Assembly: GCA_009720755.1 (NCBI GenBank)
Contig: WNKV01000007.1
Location: 62,001 to 126,000 of the forward strand
Source of the DNA: Rhodoplanes serenus
GTDB taxonomy: Bacteria > Pseudomonadota > Alphaproteobacteria > Rhizobiales > Xanthobacteraceae
Reading direction: 5' to 3'
Length of the DNA stretch: 64,000 bases
In this document: one piece after another, positions 1-8,797 of the stretch
Layout: each line of letters opens with the position of its first letter
Position numbering within the stretch: the first letter of the stretch is position 1
The notes under the pieces: generated by a model
What the model saw: only the letters and a program-made list of their open reading frames with translations
The model's database searches: none
What the model was told of the DNA's origin: nothing
Position numbers and translations under genes: made by a program

Positions 1-1367
1 TCGTGGGCGAGCGCCATGCCGTCGTGGCGCCGGCCGAGCAGGCGCCCTACCTGGCCGAGCCGCGCGGCCTCTATCACGGAGTCACCCCGGTGGTGCTGCG
101 CCCGGGCTCGACCGACGAGGTGGCGGCGATCCTGCGGCTCGCCGACGCGCTCGGCGTGGCGGTGGTGCCGCAGGGCGGCAACACCGGGCTGGTCGGCGGC
201 CAGGTTCCGTTCGCGGGCGAGATCCTGATCTCGCTCAAGCGCCTCGACCGCATCCGCGAGATCGATCCGGCGTCCAACACGATGACGTGCGAGGCCGGCG
301 TGGTGCTCCAGGCCGCCCAGGAGGCGGCGGCCGCCGCCGATCGGCTGTTCCCGCTGTCGCTCGGCGCCGAGGGGAGCTGCACCATCGGCGGCAACCTGTC
401 GACCAATGCGGGCGGCACCGCGGCGCTCGCCTACGGGGTGGCGCGCGACCTCGTGCTCGGGCTCGAGGTGGTGCTGGCCGACGGGCGCGTCTGGCACGGT
501 CTCAACAAGCTCAAGAAGGACAACACCGGCTACGAGCTCAAGCACCTGTTCCTGGGCTCGGAGGGCACGCTCGGCATCATCACGGCGGCGGTGCTGAAGC
601 TGTTTCCGGCACCACGCGCGGTGGAGACCGCGATCGTCGGGCTCGCGTCCCCGGCGGCGGCGCTGGCGCTTCTCGGCCTGGCGCAGGAGCGCGCCGGCGG
701 GCGCCTGACCAGCTTCGAGCTGATGGCGCGCATCTGCCTCGACTTCGCGCTCCGTCACGGCATCGGGCTGCGCGATCCCCTGACGGCGACCCATCCCTGG
801 TACGTGCTGATCGAGCTGTCCTCGGGCGCCCGCGAGGGTCTGCGGGATCTCATGGAAGAGACGCTGACGCTCGGCCTCGAGCGCGGCCTCGTCGACGACG
901 CCGTGATGGCCGAGAGCCTCGACCAGCGCGCCGCGTTCTGGCGCCTGCGCGAGTTCATCTCGGATGCCCAGAAGCACGAGGGCGGCTCGATCAAGCACGA
1001 CGTGTCGGTGCCGGTCGCCGCGGTGCCGGACTTCATCGCGGCGGCGAGCGCAGCGGCGGGCGCCGTCGTGCCGGGCTGCCGCCCGGTGCCGTTCGGCCAC
1101 CTCGGCGACGGCAACATCCACTTCAACGTCAGCCAGCCGGTGGGCGCCGACACGGCGGCGTTCCTGGCCCGCTGGGACGAGGTCGCGGCGGCCGTGTTCG
1201 CCGAGGTGCTGGCGCACGGCGGCTCGATCTCGGCCGAGCACGGCATCGGCGTGATGAAGCGCGACGTGCTGCCGGACGTGAAGGACCCGGTCGCCATGGC
1301 GCTGATGCGCAGCCTCAAGGCGGTGCTCGATCCGCGTGGCATCCTCAATCCCGGCAAGGTGGTCTGA
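1..1367 (+). CDS. FAD-binding D-2-hydroxyacid dehydrogenase (GlcD/D2HGDH-like), 5' partial
   Basis: Flavoprotein of the FAD_binding_4/FAD-oxidase_C superfamily, which oxidises D-2-hydroxyacids (D-lactate, glycolate, D-2-hydroxyglutarate) to 2-oxoacids. The visible 454 residues contain the FAD-binding segment (PQGGNTGLVGG near residue 57, SLGAEGSCTIGGNLSTNAGG near 120) and the C-terminal metal/substrate motifs GHLGDGNIHFNV and SAEHGIGVMKRD. The frame is open to the first base. The GTG at position 3 reads as an internal valine of the usual IVG(E) segment, so the real start probably lies upstream of the window. The family is normally about 470 aa, so only a few tens of residues are missing. The substrate cannot be read from sequence. 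The lutABC set near 49-52 kb handles similar substrates but is far away. Confidence 0.9.
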   Translation, partial: VGERHAVVAPAEQAPYLAEPRGLYHGVTPVVLRPGSTDEVAAILRLADALGVAVVPQGGNTGLVGGQVPFAGEILISLKRLDRIREIDPASNTMTCEAGVVLQAAQEAAAAADRLFPLSLGAEGSCTIGGNLSTNAGGTAALAYGVARDLVLGLEVVLADGRVWHGLNKLKKDNTGYELKHLFLGSEGTLGIITAAVLKLFPAPRAVETAIVGLASPAAALALLGLAQERAGGRLTSFELMARICLDFALRHGIGLRDPLTATHPWYVLIELSSGAREGLRDLMEETLTLGLERGLVDDAVMAESLDQRAAFWRLREFISDAQKHEGGSIKHDVSVPVAAVPDFIAAASAAAGAVVPGCRPVPFGHLGDGNIHFNVSQPVGADTAAFLARWDEVAAAVFAEVLAHGGSISAEHGIGVMKRDVLPDVKDPVAMALMRSLKAVLDPRGILNPGKVV

Positions 1368-1520
1368 GACGCGGTCGACCGGCTCGGCCCGGCATGCTCG
1401 CGGATTTCTGATGGCGGTCGGCCACGCTCGGCCGCACTCCCCTGTTGACGGACGGTAGCCGGAGACGGATCGTTGCGCCGCGACGGGGATCGACGACGAC
1501 CATCACGGCGGAGACCGATC

Positions 1521-1874
1521 ATGCGGACGATCTGTGCGGCGGGTGCAGTGGCGATGGCGCTGGTCACGGGCGGTGCGACGGGTGCCCTGGCGCAGGTGCA
1601 GGGCGTCGACCTCAACGGGCGGTGGCTGTGCGTCGCCAACTGCCTGGGCGGCGTCGGCAGCACCGCCTTCATCACCCAGTACGGCACGCAGCTCAACGTG
1701 ATCAACGACGCCGGCGTGCCGTCGAGCGGCTGGGTCGAGTACCCGGGCCGCATCTGGGTGGCCGGAGCGTGGCAAGGCGCCGTCTACTCGCCGGACGGCA
1801 TGACCATCCAGTTCGACAAGGGCACCATCTGGCAGCGGCCGCCGGAGCCGCCACCCCCGCGCCGCAGGCGCTGA
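1521..1874 (+). CDS. small secreted protein of unknown function
   Basis: 117-residue protein with a Sec signal peptide (MRTICAAGAVAMALVTGG... ending GALAQ near residue 25). A short mature domain follows with two cysteines (LCVANC) and many Gly/Trp/Val residues, then a Pro/Arg-rich tail (EPPPPRRRR). I chose the ATG at 1521 because it begins the signal peptide; the frame is open 48 bases further upstream. The pattern of tryptophans and short beta segments resembles small periplasmic beta-rich domains, but I do not recognise the family. It stands alone, 150 bp after the flavoprotein and 90 bp before the TAXI protein. Confidence 0.6.
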   Translation: MRTICAAGAVAMALVTGGATGALAQVQGVDLNGRWLCVANCLGGVGSTAFITQYGTQLNVINDAGVPSSGWVEYPGRIWVAGAWQGAVYSPDGMTIQFDKGTIWQRPPEPPPPRRRR

Positions 1875-1964
1875 CGGCGACGACCCGCGGCGAGCGGGTG
1901 GCCCGGGTGCCGAGGCGCGGATCGACACCGGACGCGGAGGAGCGGCGAGGCGGAGGGGGATGAC

Positions 1965-3356
1965 GTGCACGGGCGCTGGTTGTTGCCGGTTCTGGTGTTC
2001 GGTCTCGTGATGGTCCTCGCCGGCACCGTCTTCCTGGTGTGGCGAACCTATCCGTTCATCTTCTCCCGCGCCTATGTGCTGCGCATCGCCACCGGGCCGC
2101 TCGCCGGCGAGGGCGGCAAGTTCGTCACCGCCTTCCGGCGCGAGCTCGCCGCGGCGCATCCCCGGGTCCGCGTCGAGGTGGTGTCAACGCCGAGCATCGC
2201 GGCGAGTGCGCTCGCGCTGAAGAACGGCGAGGCCGATGTCGCGGTGGCGCGCCGCGACGACCCGAACGCCGCCGAGGGGCGCAGCATCTTCGTGCTGCGC
2301 AAGCTCGCCGCCGTCGTGCTGGTGCCGGCGCAATCCTCCGCCGAGAGCGTCGCCGATCTCGCCGGCGAGCGCATCGGCGTGATCACCCGGGACAGTGCCG
2401 TCGATCCGCTCGCCCGCGCGCTGCTCGGCTTCTACGGCGTCGACGACAAGCGCGTGGTCCAGCTCGCGCCCGCCGATCTCGCCGCCGCGTTGCAGAGAAA
2501 GCAGGTCCACGCCGTCGTGGTGGTCGGGCCGGTCGGCCCGGGTCCGATCGCCGACGCCGTGCAGGTGTTCCGCAAGGTGACCCGCAAGCCGCCGACCTTC
2601 CTGGATCTCGGCGAGGCCGACGCCATCGCGGCGCGCTTTCCGGTCTACGAGTCGATCGACATCGCGCAGGGTGCCTTCGGTGGCGCGCCGGCGGCACCCG
2701 CCGACGACATCTCGACGGTCGGGGCGGCGCTCCTCCTGGTGGCCCGCCCGTCGCTGTCCAACTACGCGGCCGGCGAGCTGACCCGCCTGCTGCTCGCCAC
2801 CAAGACCGACATCGCCGCCACAGTGCCGGAGGCCGGCCAGCTCGCGGCGCCGTCGACCGACCGCGACGTGGTGCTGCCGGCGCATCCCGGCACCATCGCG
2901 TATCTGAACGGCGACACCCCCGACCTGCTCGACGAGACGATGAACTATGTCTACTACGCCTCGATGTTCACCGGCGCGTTCGGGGCGATGGCGGCGTGGG
3001 CCTCGTCGCTGCGCAACCGCCGCCAGATCCGGACACTGCGGGCTCGCATCGAGCGGCTGCCGACCTTGCTGAGCGAGGCGCGGACGCCCGGTGCCGCGAG
3101 CCTCGACGACACCGAGCGGGAGCTCGACGACCTGGCGGACTGGTTCGTCGAGCGGTTCGTGGCCGACGAGATCTCGGCCGAGGTGTTCAACAGCGCCACG
3201 ATGCGGATGACGCATATCCGCGAGCTGATCCGCCGGCGGCGCGCCGCCGAGATGGCGGCCTCCACGCCCGCACCGGCGGCGGATGCACCCGCGGCGGCTG
3301 CACCGGCTGCGGCCGCGTCCGCGACCGACATGCTCTCGGCCGCCGTCACCCGATAG
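1965..3356 (+). CDS. TAXI-family TRAP solute-binding protein, membrane-anchored, orphan
   Basis: 463-residue protein. A membrane helix (about residues 5-27) is followed by a periplasmic TAXI-type binding domain (about 35-310: RIATGPLAGEGGKF, then PSIAASALALKNGEADVAVARRD). A second hydrophobic segment lies near 328-347, followed by a charged, probably cytoplasmic helical region (RNRRQIRTLRARIERLPTLL...) and an Ala/Pro-rich tail. The start is GTG with a strong ribosome site GGAGGGGGA. TAXI proteins normally deliver substrates to TRAP membrane subunits, and no DctM-like subunit is visible nearby. The two-anchor topology with a cytoplasmic tail could mean a tethered binding protein or a sensor. 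Substrate unknown. Confidence 0.8.
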   Translation: MHGRWLLPVLVFGLVMVLAGTVFLVWRTYPFIFSRAYVLRIATGPLAGEGGKFVTAFRRELAAAHPRVRVEVVSTPSIAASALALKNGEADVAVARRDDPNAAEGRSIFVLRKLAAVVLVPAQSSAESVADLAGERIGVITRDSAVDPLARALLGFYGVDDKRVVQLAPADLAAALQRKQVHAVVVVGPVGPGPIADAVQVFRKVTRKPPTFLDLGEADAIAARFPVYESIDIAQGAFGGAPAAPADDISTVGAALLLVARPSLSNYAAGELTRLLLATKTDIAATVPEAGQLAAPSTDRDVVLPAHPGTIAYLNGDTPDLLDETMNYVYYASMFTGAFGAMAAWASSLRNRRQIRTLRARIERLPTLLSEARTPGAASLDDTERELDDLADWFVERFVADEISAEVFNSATMRMTHIRELIRRRRAAEMAASTPAPAADAPAAAAPAAAASATDMLSAAVTR

Positions 3357-3456
3357 GTTTTCAACCGATCGACCGATCGGTACTGTCGGCTGCGGCTGCG
3401 GCTGCGGCGTCGCGCCGATCGGCTGGCGATCGCCGCCGCAACCCGGGAGCGCCGAG

Positions 3457-3840
3457 ATGGCCGATCATGCGACCCCCAACCTGCCCTCCCGCGATTTCGA
3501 CGCGACCGTGCGATTCTATGGACGCCTGGGGTTCGCGGTCCGCTACCGCGATGCCGGCTGGTTGATTCTCGAGCAGGGCGGCATCGTGCTGGAGTTCTTT
3601 CCCCATCCCGATCTCGATCCGCTCACCAGCTGGTTCAGCTGTTGCCTCCGGCTCGACGATCTGCCCGGCTTCTACGCGCGCTGCACGGCGGCCGATATTC
3701 CGGAGGCACGACAGGGATGCCCGCGTCTTCATGCGCCGCAGGCTCAGCCCTGGGGCGGCACCATGGCGGCCCTGATCGATCCCGACGGCACCCTCGTGCG
3801 GCTGATCCAGAACGAGGCGGATCAGCGGCAGCGCCGGTAA
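3457..3840 (+). CDS. VOC-fold protein (glyoxalase/bleomycin-resistance superfamily)
   Basis: 127-residue single-domain VOC protein. It opens with the canonical beta-strand/helix (NLPSRDFDATVRFYGRLGF), then LEFFPHPDLDPLTSWFSCCLRLDDL and a C-terminal IDPDGTLVRLIQNE segment. The length and the FFPHP...SWFSC segment are typical of proteins annotated as bleomycin-binding resistance proteins in alphaproteobacteria. Actual drug binding is an inference, since the fold also serves many dioxygenases and lyases. The ATG at 3457 gives the normal family N-terminus; the frame extends upstream without homology-like sequence. Its 3' end overlaps the convergent gene by 19 bp. Confidence 0.8.
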   Translation: MADHATPNLPSRDFDATVRFYGRLGFAVRYRDAGWLILEQGGIVLEFFPHPDLDPLTSWFSCCLRLDDLPGFYARCTAADIPEARQGCPRLHAPQAQPWGGTMAALIDPDGTLVRLIQNEADQRQRR

Positions 3841-4265
3841 TCGGCGAGCTGCGTGAAGTCCGGGCCGATGGCGGCCGTGTTGGTCGACTTCGGCCAGACG
3901 ACGACGTTGAATATGGTCGCGGCCGCCGCCGGGCTGCCGGCTGTGCCCGCCGCCGCGGGATCGCCGGAGGCGGGGGCCGGGCAGCGCAGATGGAGCGAGT
4001 AGATCGGGCCGGGCGTTCCGGCGCGCTCCTCCACCCAGTCGAGCGTGCAGCTTCGGCCGCGCCACACGACGCCCCGCGCCATCACGGTGATCGTCATGTC
4101 GGCGTGGCCGGGGCAGCTCTCCGGCGCCGGTATGAAGACGCCCTGGGCGGCGATCGGCACCTCGGTGTGCCGCACATCGGCGAGCGCCGCTCCTGTGGCC
4201 GGCAGCATGATCGCCAGCGCGGCCGTGAAGCGGCGTCGCGCCGCGCTCCTGCGAAGCACCATCAT
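3822..4265 (-). CDS. secreted protein of unknown function
   Basis: 147-residue protein starting MMVLRRSAARRRF with a hydrophobic core (TAALAIMLPATGAALA), a Sec signal peptide with likely cleavage after ALA. The mature part has four cysteines (ESCPGH, RSCTLDW, LRCPAP, YRRC) that could form disulfides, and an Ala/Gly-rich linker. The ribosome site AGGGAGG just upstream of 4265 supports this start over an in-frame ATG at 4382. It converges with the VOC gene. I do not recognise the family. Confidence 0.6.
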   Translation of the reverse strand: MMVLRRSAARRRFTAALAIMLPATGAALADVRHTEVPIAAQGVFIPAPESCPGHADMTITVMARGVVWRGRSCTLDWVEERAGTPGPIYSLHLRCPAPASGDPAAAGTAGSPAAAATIFNVVVWPKSTNTAAIGPDFTQLADYRRCR

Positions 4266-4415
4266 GGCCTCCCTGCTCGCCGACCCCTTTGGCCCTTGGC
4301 TGCCTCGACCCGCGGGCGCAGCCCGGCCGACTCGCTCACCGCGGGCAGGCATCATGCTACGCCCGGACCGAGCGTGCTCCAAGGGCGCGCCCCCGGATTA
4401 GGCCGGCCGTCGCCG

Positions 4416-6995
4416 TCACGCCTCCTCGGTCGCGAACGGCTCCAGCAGGTCGCGCAGCGTCTCCGCCGTGTAGGGCTTGCGCAGCCGCGGCGTGTCGACG
4501 AAATCGGGTGGGAAGGCGGCCTGCTCACCATAGCCGGTCGCGAACGCGAACGGCACGCCGAGCGCCCGCAGCCGCGCCGCCACCGCGAAGCTCGACTCGA
4601 CGCCGAGATTGACGTCGAGCAGCGCGAAGGCCGGCGGCCGCACCGCGATCACCGCGAGCGCGTCGGCCACCGAGGCGGCGAGCCGTACTGTGGCGACGCC
4701 GAGCTGGCGCAGCATGTCCTCGGCGTCGAGCGCGATGATCATCGTGTCCTCGACCAGCAGCACGTCCTGGGGCAGGCGGCCGGGCCGCAACGGCATCGCG
4801 GCCGCCGCGGCGCCGGGCACGGTGCTGCCGGGCGCCTGCCGCACATAGGCGGCCGGGATGGTGAAGTGTGCGACGAGCCCGCTCGGTGCGTAGTCCACCG
4901 TCGCCGCGCCCTTGAGGTCGTGGCGAATGGATCGCTCGATCACGGTCGAGCCGAAGCCGCGGCGGGTCGGCGGCGACACCGGCGGGCCGCTGCGCTCGGT
5001 CCAGCGCAGCGACAGGCTGCCGTCGCTCGTGAACGCTGCGGCGATATCGACGCGGCCACGCTGATCGCTCAGTGCGCCGTACTTGGCCGAGTTGGTGATC
5101 ATCTCGTGCACGACGAGCGCGATGGTGGTGAACGCCTCGGGCTCGATCAGCACCTCGGGGCCGGCGAGATGCACGCGCTCGCCGCGTCCGCCCAGATAGG
5201 CGGCGGCCTCCGCGGCGATCAGGCTGCGGAGCGACGCCGGCCCCCAGTTGTCGGCGGTGATCTGGTCGTGGGCGCGGGCGAGCGCCTGGATGCGGCCGCC
5301 CACCACCTCGGTGAAGCTCTCGATGCTGGTGGCGGAATCGCGGCTCTGGGTGATGACGCCGCGGATCAGGCCGAGGATGTTGCGGATGCGATGGTTCAGC
5401 TCGGCAATCAGGAGGTCCTGGCGCGCCACCGCGCGGCGGCGCTCCTCCTCGGTGAGATCGGAGAGTTGCAGGATCACTTCCAGCAGGCTGACCCGCAGCA
5501 TCTCGGCGATCCGGCATTCGAGCGGCAGCCAGGGCTGCGACTGGCCCGTCACGGTCTCGCGCCACGCCGCGAAGCTCTGCCGCGGGGTCAGCCGGTCGCC
5601 GTTGGGACCGTATGTCTTCGGCACGGTCGGATCGCCCGCCCAGGCGACGCTGCGCGACACCTCGCGACGGAAGAACACGAGGTAGTCGCGCGCCGGCCGC
5701 GACAGCGGCACCACCAGCATGCCGGCGGCGCGCTCGGCGAACGCCCGGCCGGGCGGATAGTCTCCGCCGATCTCGTGGCGGGCGTAGACCTTGTCGATGC
5801 CCTGGTCGTCGAGATGGGCGATCAGGGCTGCGAACTCCTCCGGGGTCGGTGTCGCGCCCTTGAGGGTGGCGCGTCCGCCGGTCCACACGCCGATGCCGTC
5901 GCAGGCGAGCAGTGCTGCGATCTCGTCGAGATGGGCCACGACGCTCTCGAAGCGCGTGGCCTCGCGCGCCATCGCGGTGACGAGCCGCTGGTGCATCGCC
6001 TGGGCGCGCGCCTCGTACGCCGCCTCGGCGGCACGCTCGCGATTCTCCAGCAGCAGCGAGAACACCTGGCCGAACAGCTCGGCGGCGGTGCGGCGCCCGA
6101 ACGGCACCCGGTGAGGTGCGTAATGGTGGCAGGCGAACAGGCCCCATAGGCGCCCGTTCCGCAGGATCGACACCGACATGGAGGCGGCGACCCCCATGTT
6201 GCGCAGATACTCGACATGGATCGTCGAGACGCTGCGCAGCACCGACAGCGACAGATCGAGCGGCATGCCGCCGCCCGCGGACACGATCGGCACCGGCGCC
6301 GCGTCGATGTCCGGGATGATGCGCAGCCAGTTGCGCTCGTAGAGCAGGCGTGCCTGGTGCGGAATGTCGGAGGCGGGATAATGCAGGCCCAGAAAGGGAC
6401 CGCGGCCGGGATCGACCGCCTCGCCGATCACCTCGCCGGAGCCGTCGTGATCGAAGCGGTAGACCATCACGCGGTCGAAGCCGGTGAGAGCGCGCAGCTC
6501 GCGGGCGGCGGCGCGATGGAAGGCGGGCTGATCGCCCGCCCGCTGGAGCCGGGCGATCATGTCCCGCACCAGCGCGGCCGCGGCGGAATCGGGCTCGCCC
6601 GAGGTCGGCTCGGCCTCGATGATCAGCAGCGTCGTCCCCTCGTGCCGGAGCAGATGGGCGGCCACGTCGCACACCAGCCCGGACGTCAACGTCATTGCAA
6701 AGGCGCGCCCCACCATGTCGGTGCCGACGCCCTGGAGCAGGCCGCGGATGGAATGCACCGCCTCGGGTGCGATCAGCGTATGCAGCGGCCGGCCGATCAC
6801 CGCGTCGGCGGCGACGCCCAGTGCCGCCGCCGCGTTGGCGGACGCATGGGTGACCTGACCGTCGTCGAGCCGGGCGGCCAGCAGGAAGCCGAAGGGCTGC
6901 ACGGCACCGAGCAGATGGATCGGCTCGCGATCGCAGTTGCCGAGATCGATGGTCGCGCTCGAATCGATGGAGGTCGTGCCGGGATCGGCCGTCAT
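4416..6995 (-). CDS. bacteriophytochrome: PAS-GAF-PHY-HWE kinase with C-terminal receiver
   Basis: 859-residue red/far-red photoreceptor. The N-terminal PAS domain carries the biliverdin-attaching cysteine at residue 21 (GNC followed by DREPIH). The GAF domain has the PASDIP chromophore motif, and the PHY tongue contains TPRQSF. The transmitter is an HWE-type kinase: phospho-acceptor histidine in ELNHRIRN, N-box HEMITNSAKYGAL, and the WxE signature in RWTERSGPP. A receiver follows (VLLVEDTMIIALDAE, phospho-aspartate in LLDVNL, conserved Lys in LRKPY), making it a hybrid kinase. I chose the ATG at 6995 because it places the cysteine at the family-typical distance; an ATG at 7040 is also open. 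No heme oxygenase (bphO) gene lies next to it, so biliverdin must be made elsewhere. The divergent neighbour is a Crp/Fnr regulator. Confidence 0.93.
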   Translation of the reverse strand: MTADPGTTSIDSSATIDLGNCDREPIHLLGAVQPFGFLLAARLDDGQVTHASANAAAALGVAADAVIGRPLHTLIAPEAVHSIRGLLQGVGTDMVGRAFAMTLTSGLVCDVAAHLLRHEGTTLLIIEAEPTSGEPDSAAAALVRDMIARLQRAGDQPAFHRAAARELRALTGFDRVMVYRFDHDGSGEVIGEAVDPGRGPFLGLHYPASDIPHQARLLYERNWLRIIPDIDAAPVPIVSAGGGMPLDLSLSVLRSVSTIHVEYLRNMGVAASMSVSILRNGRLWGLFACHHYAPHRVPFGRRTAAELFGQVFSLLLENRERAAEAAYEARAQAMHQRLVTAMAREATRFESVVAHLDEIAALLACDGIGVWTGGRATLKGATPTPEEFAALIAHLDDQGIDKVYARHEIGGDYPPGRAFAERAAGMLVVPLSRPARDYLVFFRREVSRSVAWAGDPTVPKTYGPNGDRLTPRQSFAAWRETVTGQSQPWLPLECRIAEMLRVSLLEVILQLSDLTEEERRRAVARQDLLIAELNHRIRNILGLIRGVITQSRDSATSIESFTEVVGGRIQALARAHDQITADNWGPASLRSLIAAEAAAYLGGRGERVHLAGPEVLIEPEAFTTIALVVHEMITNSAKYGALSDQRGRVDIAAAFTSDGSLSLRWTERSGPPVSPPTRRGFGSTVIERSIRHDLKGAATVDYAPSGLVAHFTIPAAYVRQAPGSTVPGAAAAAMPLRPGRLPQDVLLVEDTMIIALDAEDMLRQLGVATVRLAASVADALAVIAVRPPAFALLDVNLGVESSFAVAARLRALGVPFAFATGYGEQAAFPPDFVDTPRLRKPYTAETLRDLLEPFATEEA

Positions 6996-7373
6996 CGGAT
7001 GTCCGGGTGAGGGGATCGCCGCCACGCCGCCCCGCGGCATGGCCGAGCCGCACCCGGATCGGTGGCGAGGCGGGTACGGTCGTCGTCGGCGCTCCGGTGA
7101 TCCCTCGAACGAGCGTCATCGCCGGGTCCGTAGAAACACGATAACACCACGGTCTTGTCCGGTCGGTGCACTTGTGAACATATCGGGATCAGAAGATCCG
7201 CTAGAGCATCATCCGGCGAGCGAGACCCGTTTCGCCGCCTAAACAATGATCAGACGATCAGACAAGGAGGGGGAGGGGGTCCGGCCAGATCGGGTCGGAG
7301 TCGCTCTCGGCAATCCATTCCAGCACCGCCAGCACCGCGTTCTCACGCCATCAGCATCACGGCACCTGCACCC
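6996..7373. promoter_or_regulatory. divergent intergenic region between phytochrome and Crp/Fnr genes
   Basis: 378 bp separating two divergent genes, so promoters of both must lie here. It is less GC-rich than its surroundings around 7130-7260. It contains one copy of a dispersed intergenic repeat (7201-7263, listed separately). I could not pick out convincing -35/-10 elements, and I see no gene in it. Confidence 0.5.
7201..7263 (-). repeat. dispersed intergenic repeat, copy A
   Basis: Read on the minus strand this begins CTGATC, contains GGCGAAACGGGTCTC and GCCGGATGATG, and ends GCTCTAGC. The same ordered blocks occur at 29131-29184 and 44773-44825 (plus strand) with the same spacing of about 48 bp from TGATC to GCTCTA. 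All copies are intergenic. This is consistent with a small palindrome-poor repetitive element of the kind common in Hyphomicrobiales. Confidence 0.6.
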
Positions 7374-8114
7374 ATGGGCGCACCCTGCACCGGACGGGAC
7401 GACCGGCCGGACAACAATCTGTTGCGGACCTTGCGGGAGGCCGATTACGCCCTGGTCGGCCCCTATCTCGAGGGCGCCGCGCAGCCCGGTAACCAGCTCC
7501 TCTACAGCCCGGGCGACAATGTCGAGATGGTGCATTTCCCCTGCGGGCCGAGTCTCGTCTCCTATCTGGTCGCCAACGAGGATGGGCGCGACGTCGAGAC
7601 CATCCTGGTCGGCCGCGAGGGTGCCGTCGGCGGCATCGTCAGCCAGGGGCATCTGCCGGCCTATTGCCGCATCGTCGTGAAATACGGCGGGCCGTTCGTG
7701 CGGCTGCGCGTCGTTCAGCTCGAAGCCGCCAAGGCGCAGTCGCTGACGTTGCGCTACCTGTTCGCCCGTTATGCCGACTGCCTGATCGCCCAGGTGTTCC
7801 AGTCGACCGCCTGCAACGCCGTGCATTCCATCGAGCAGCGTACCGCCAAGTGGATCGTTTCGGCGCTGGAGCGCACCGGCGACAGCGTGGTGCCGCTCAC
7901 CCACGAGCAGCTCTCCACCATGCTGGGGGTCGGGCGCAGCTACACGAGCCGCGTCATCCAGGGCTTCAAGGCGGAAGGAATCCTGGCGACCCGGCGCGGC
8001 GCCGTGACGGTGCGCGACATCGACGCGCTGAAGGCCCGCGCCTGCCTGTGCAACGAGGCGGTCAAGAGCCACTTCGACGCGGTGCTGCGCGGCGTCTATC
8101 CGGTCGAGGTGTAG
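7374..8114 (+). CDS. Crp/Fnr-family transcriptional regulator
   Basis: 246-residue regulator. The N-terminal cyclic-nucleotide-binding-like beta barrel (about 20-145: LLYSPGDNVEMVHFPCGPSLVSY) is followed by a winged helix of the Crp type (about 165-225: VPLTHEQLSTMLGVGRSYTSRVIQGFKAEGIL). It lacks the N-terminal cysteine cluster of true FNR and the full cAMP signature, so the ligand is unknown. The ATG at 7374 fits the family length; the frame is open further upstream but that part looks non-coding. It is divergent from the bacteriophytochrome, which makes a shared regulatory region possible. Confidence 0.85.
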   Translation: MGAPCTGRDDRPDNNLLRTLREADYALVGPYLEGAAQPGNQLLYSPGDNVEMVHFPCGPSLVSYLVANEDGRDVETILVGREGAVGGIVSQGHLPAYCRIVVKYGGPFVRLRVVQLEAAKAQSLTLRYLFARYADCLIAQVFQSTACNAVHSIEQRTAKWIVSALERTGDSVVPLTHEQLSTMLGVGRSYTSRVIQGFKAEGILATRRGAVTVRDIDALKARACLCNEAVKSHFDAVLRGVYPVEV

Positions 8115-8292
8115 GCGGTGCGGGCCGGCTCGGTGGTGTCGAGCCGATGCGGCAGCCGGTGATTGATCCAGCCGCTTGACCGCGCGCCCGTCGCGTCGCT
8201 ACCTCGTCCGGATCGCCGATGACCGGGCGCCCCGGCCGCGAGCAGGCGGTTCGCGGCGCATGGTCGAGACCGCGTTGTCCAGGAGACGAGCC

Positions 8293-8691
8293 GTGACCCA
8301 GCACAGCGAGACGGCCGCCGCGGCCGAGGGTGAGATCATCCGCCGCGAGGGCCACGACGGCACCGTCGTCGCCACCGCGCAGCTCCCCAACCTGCATATC
8401 GAGGTCGTCCACCGGGCGGCCCCGGACGGAGATGGCGAGCGGCTGTCGATCCATCTGCACGCAACGCCGTCCTTCGCGGCGTTCGGCCAATTTCTGGACA
8501 CCGCCAATCCGCTCGCCCTCTGGACGCAGTCCTGGATGCAATCCTGGACCCAGGCCGTGCAGCTCGCCTGGATGCCGTGGCTCGGCGGGGCGTCGCTGCT
8601 GCCGCTGTGCGGTGGTACCGCGCGGCTCACCGGGCCGGGCCGTTCCCCGACCGGCGGCGAGGCGAGCGGCCCGGACGGCCGCGGAATCTGA
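8293..8691 (+). CDS. conserved-looking hypothetical protein, Trp-rich
   Basis: 132-residue protein with a GTG start preceded by AGGAG at good spacing. The N-terminal half looks like a small beta domain (HDGTVVATAQLPNLHIEVVHR). It is followed by a striking tryptophan/glutamine-rich amphipathic stretch (ALWTQSWMQSWTQAVQLAW) and a Gly-rich tail. There are no membrane helices or signal peptide. It precedes dsbB by 106 bp on the same strand, possibly in the same transcript. I do not recognise the family. Confidence 0.5.
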   Translation: MTQHSETAAAAEGEIIRREGHDGTVVATAQLPNLHIEVVHRAAPDGDGERLSIHLHATPSFAAFGQFLDTANPLALWTQSWMQSWTQAVQLAWMPWLGGASLLPLCGGTARLTGPGRSPTGGEASGPDGRGI

Positions 8692-8797
8692 CCGCGCCGC
8701 CTGCCGCCGCGACGATCGCCTTGTCTTGGTCCCATTGGCGCGACACAAGGCGCGGCCGGCGGCTCCGCGCCGGCGCTTCCGCCCCGCAGAGCCGACC

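Noticed and set aside
3642-6149. 835-codon plus-strand frame opposite the bacteriophytochrome
   Set aside because: Arg-rich, no domains. The minus strand carries a complete photoreceptor with all motifs.
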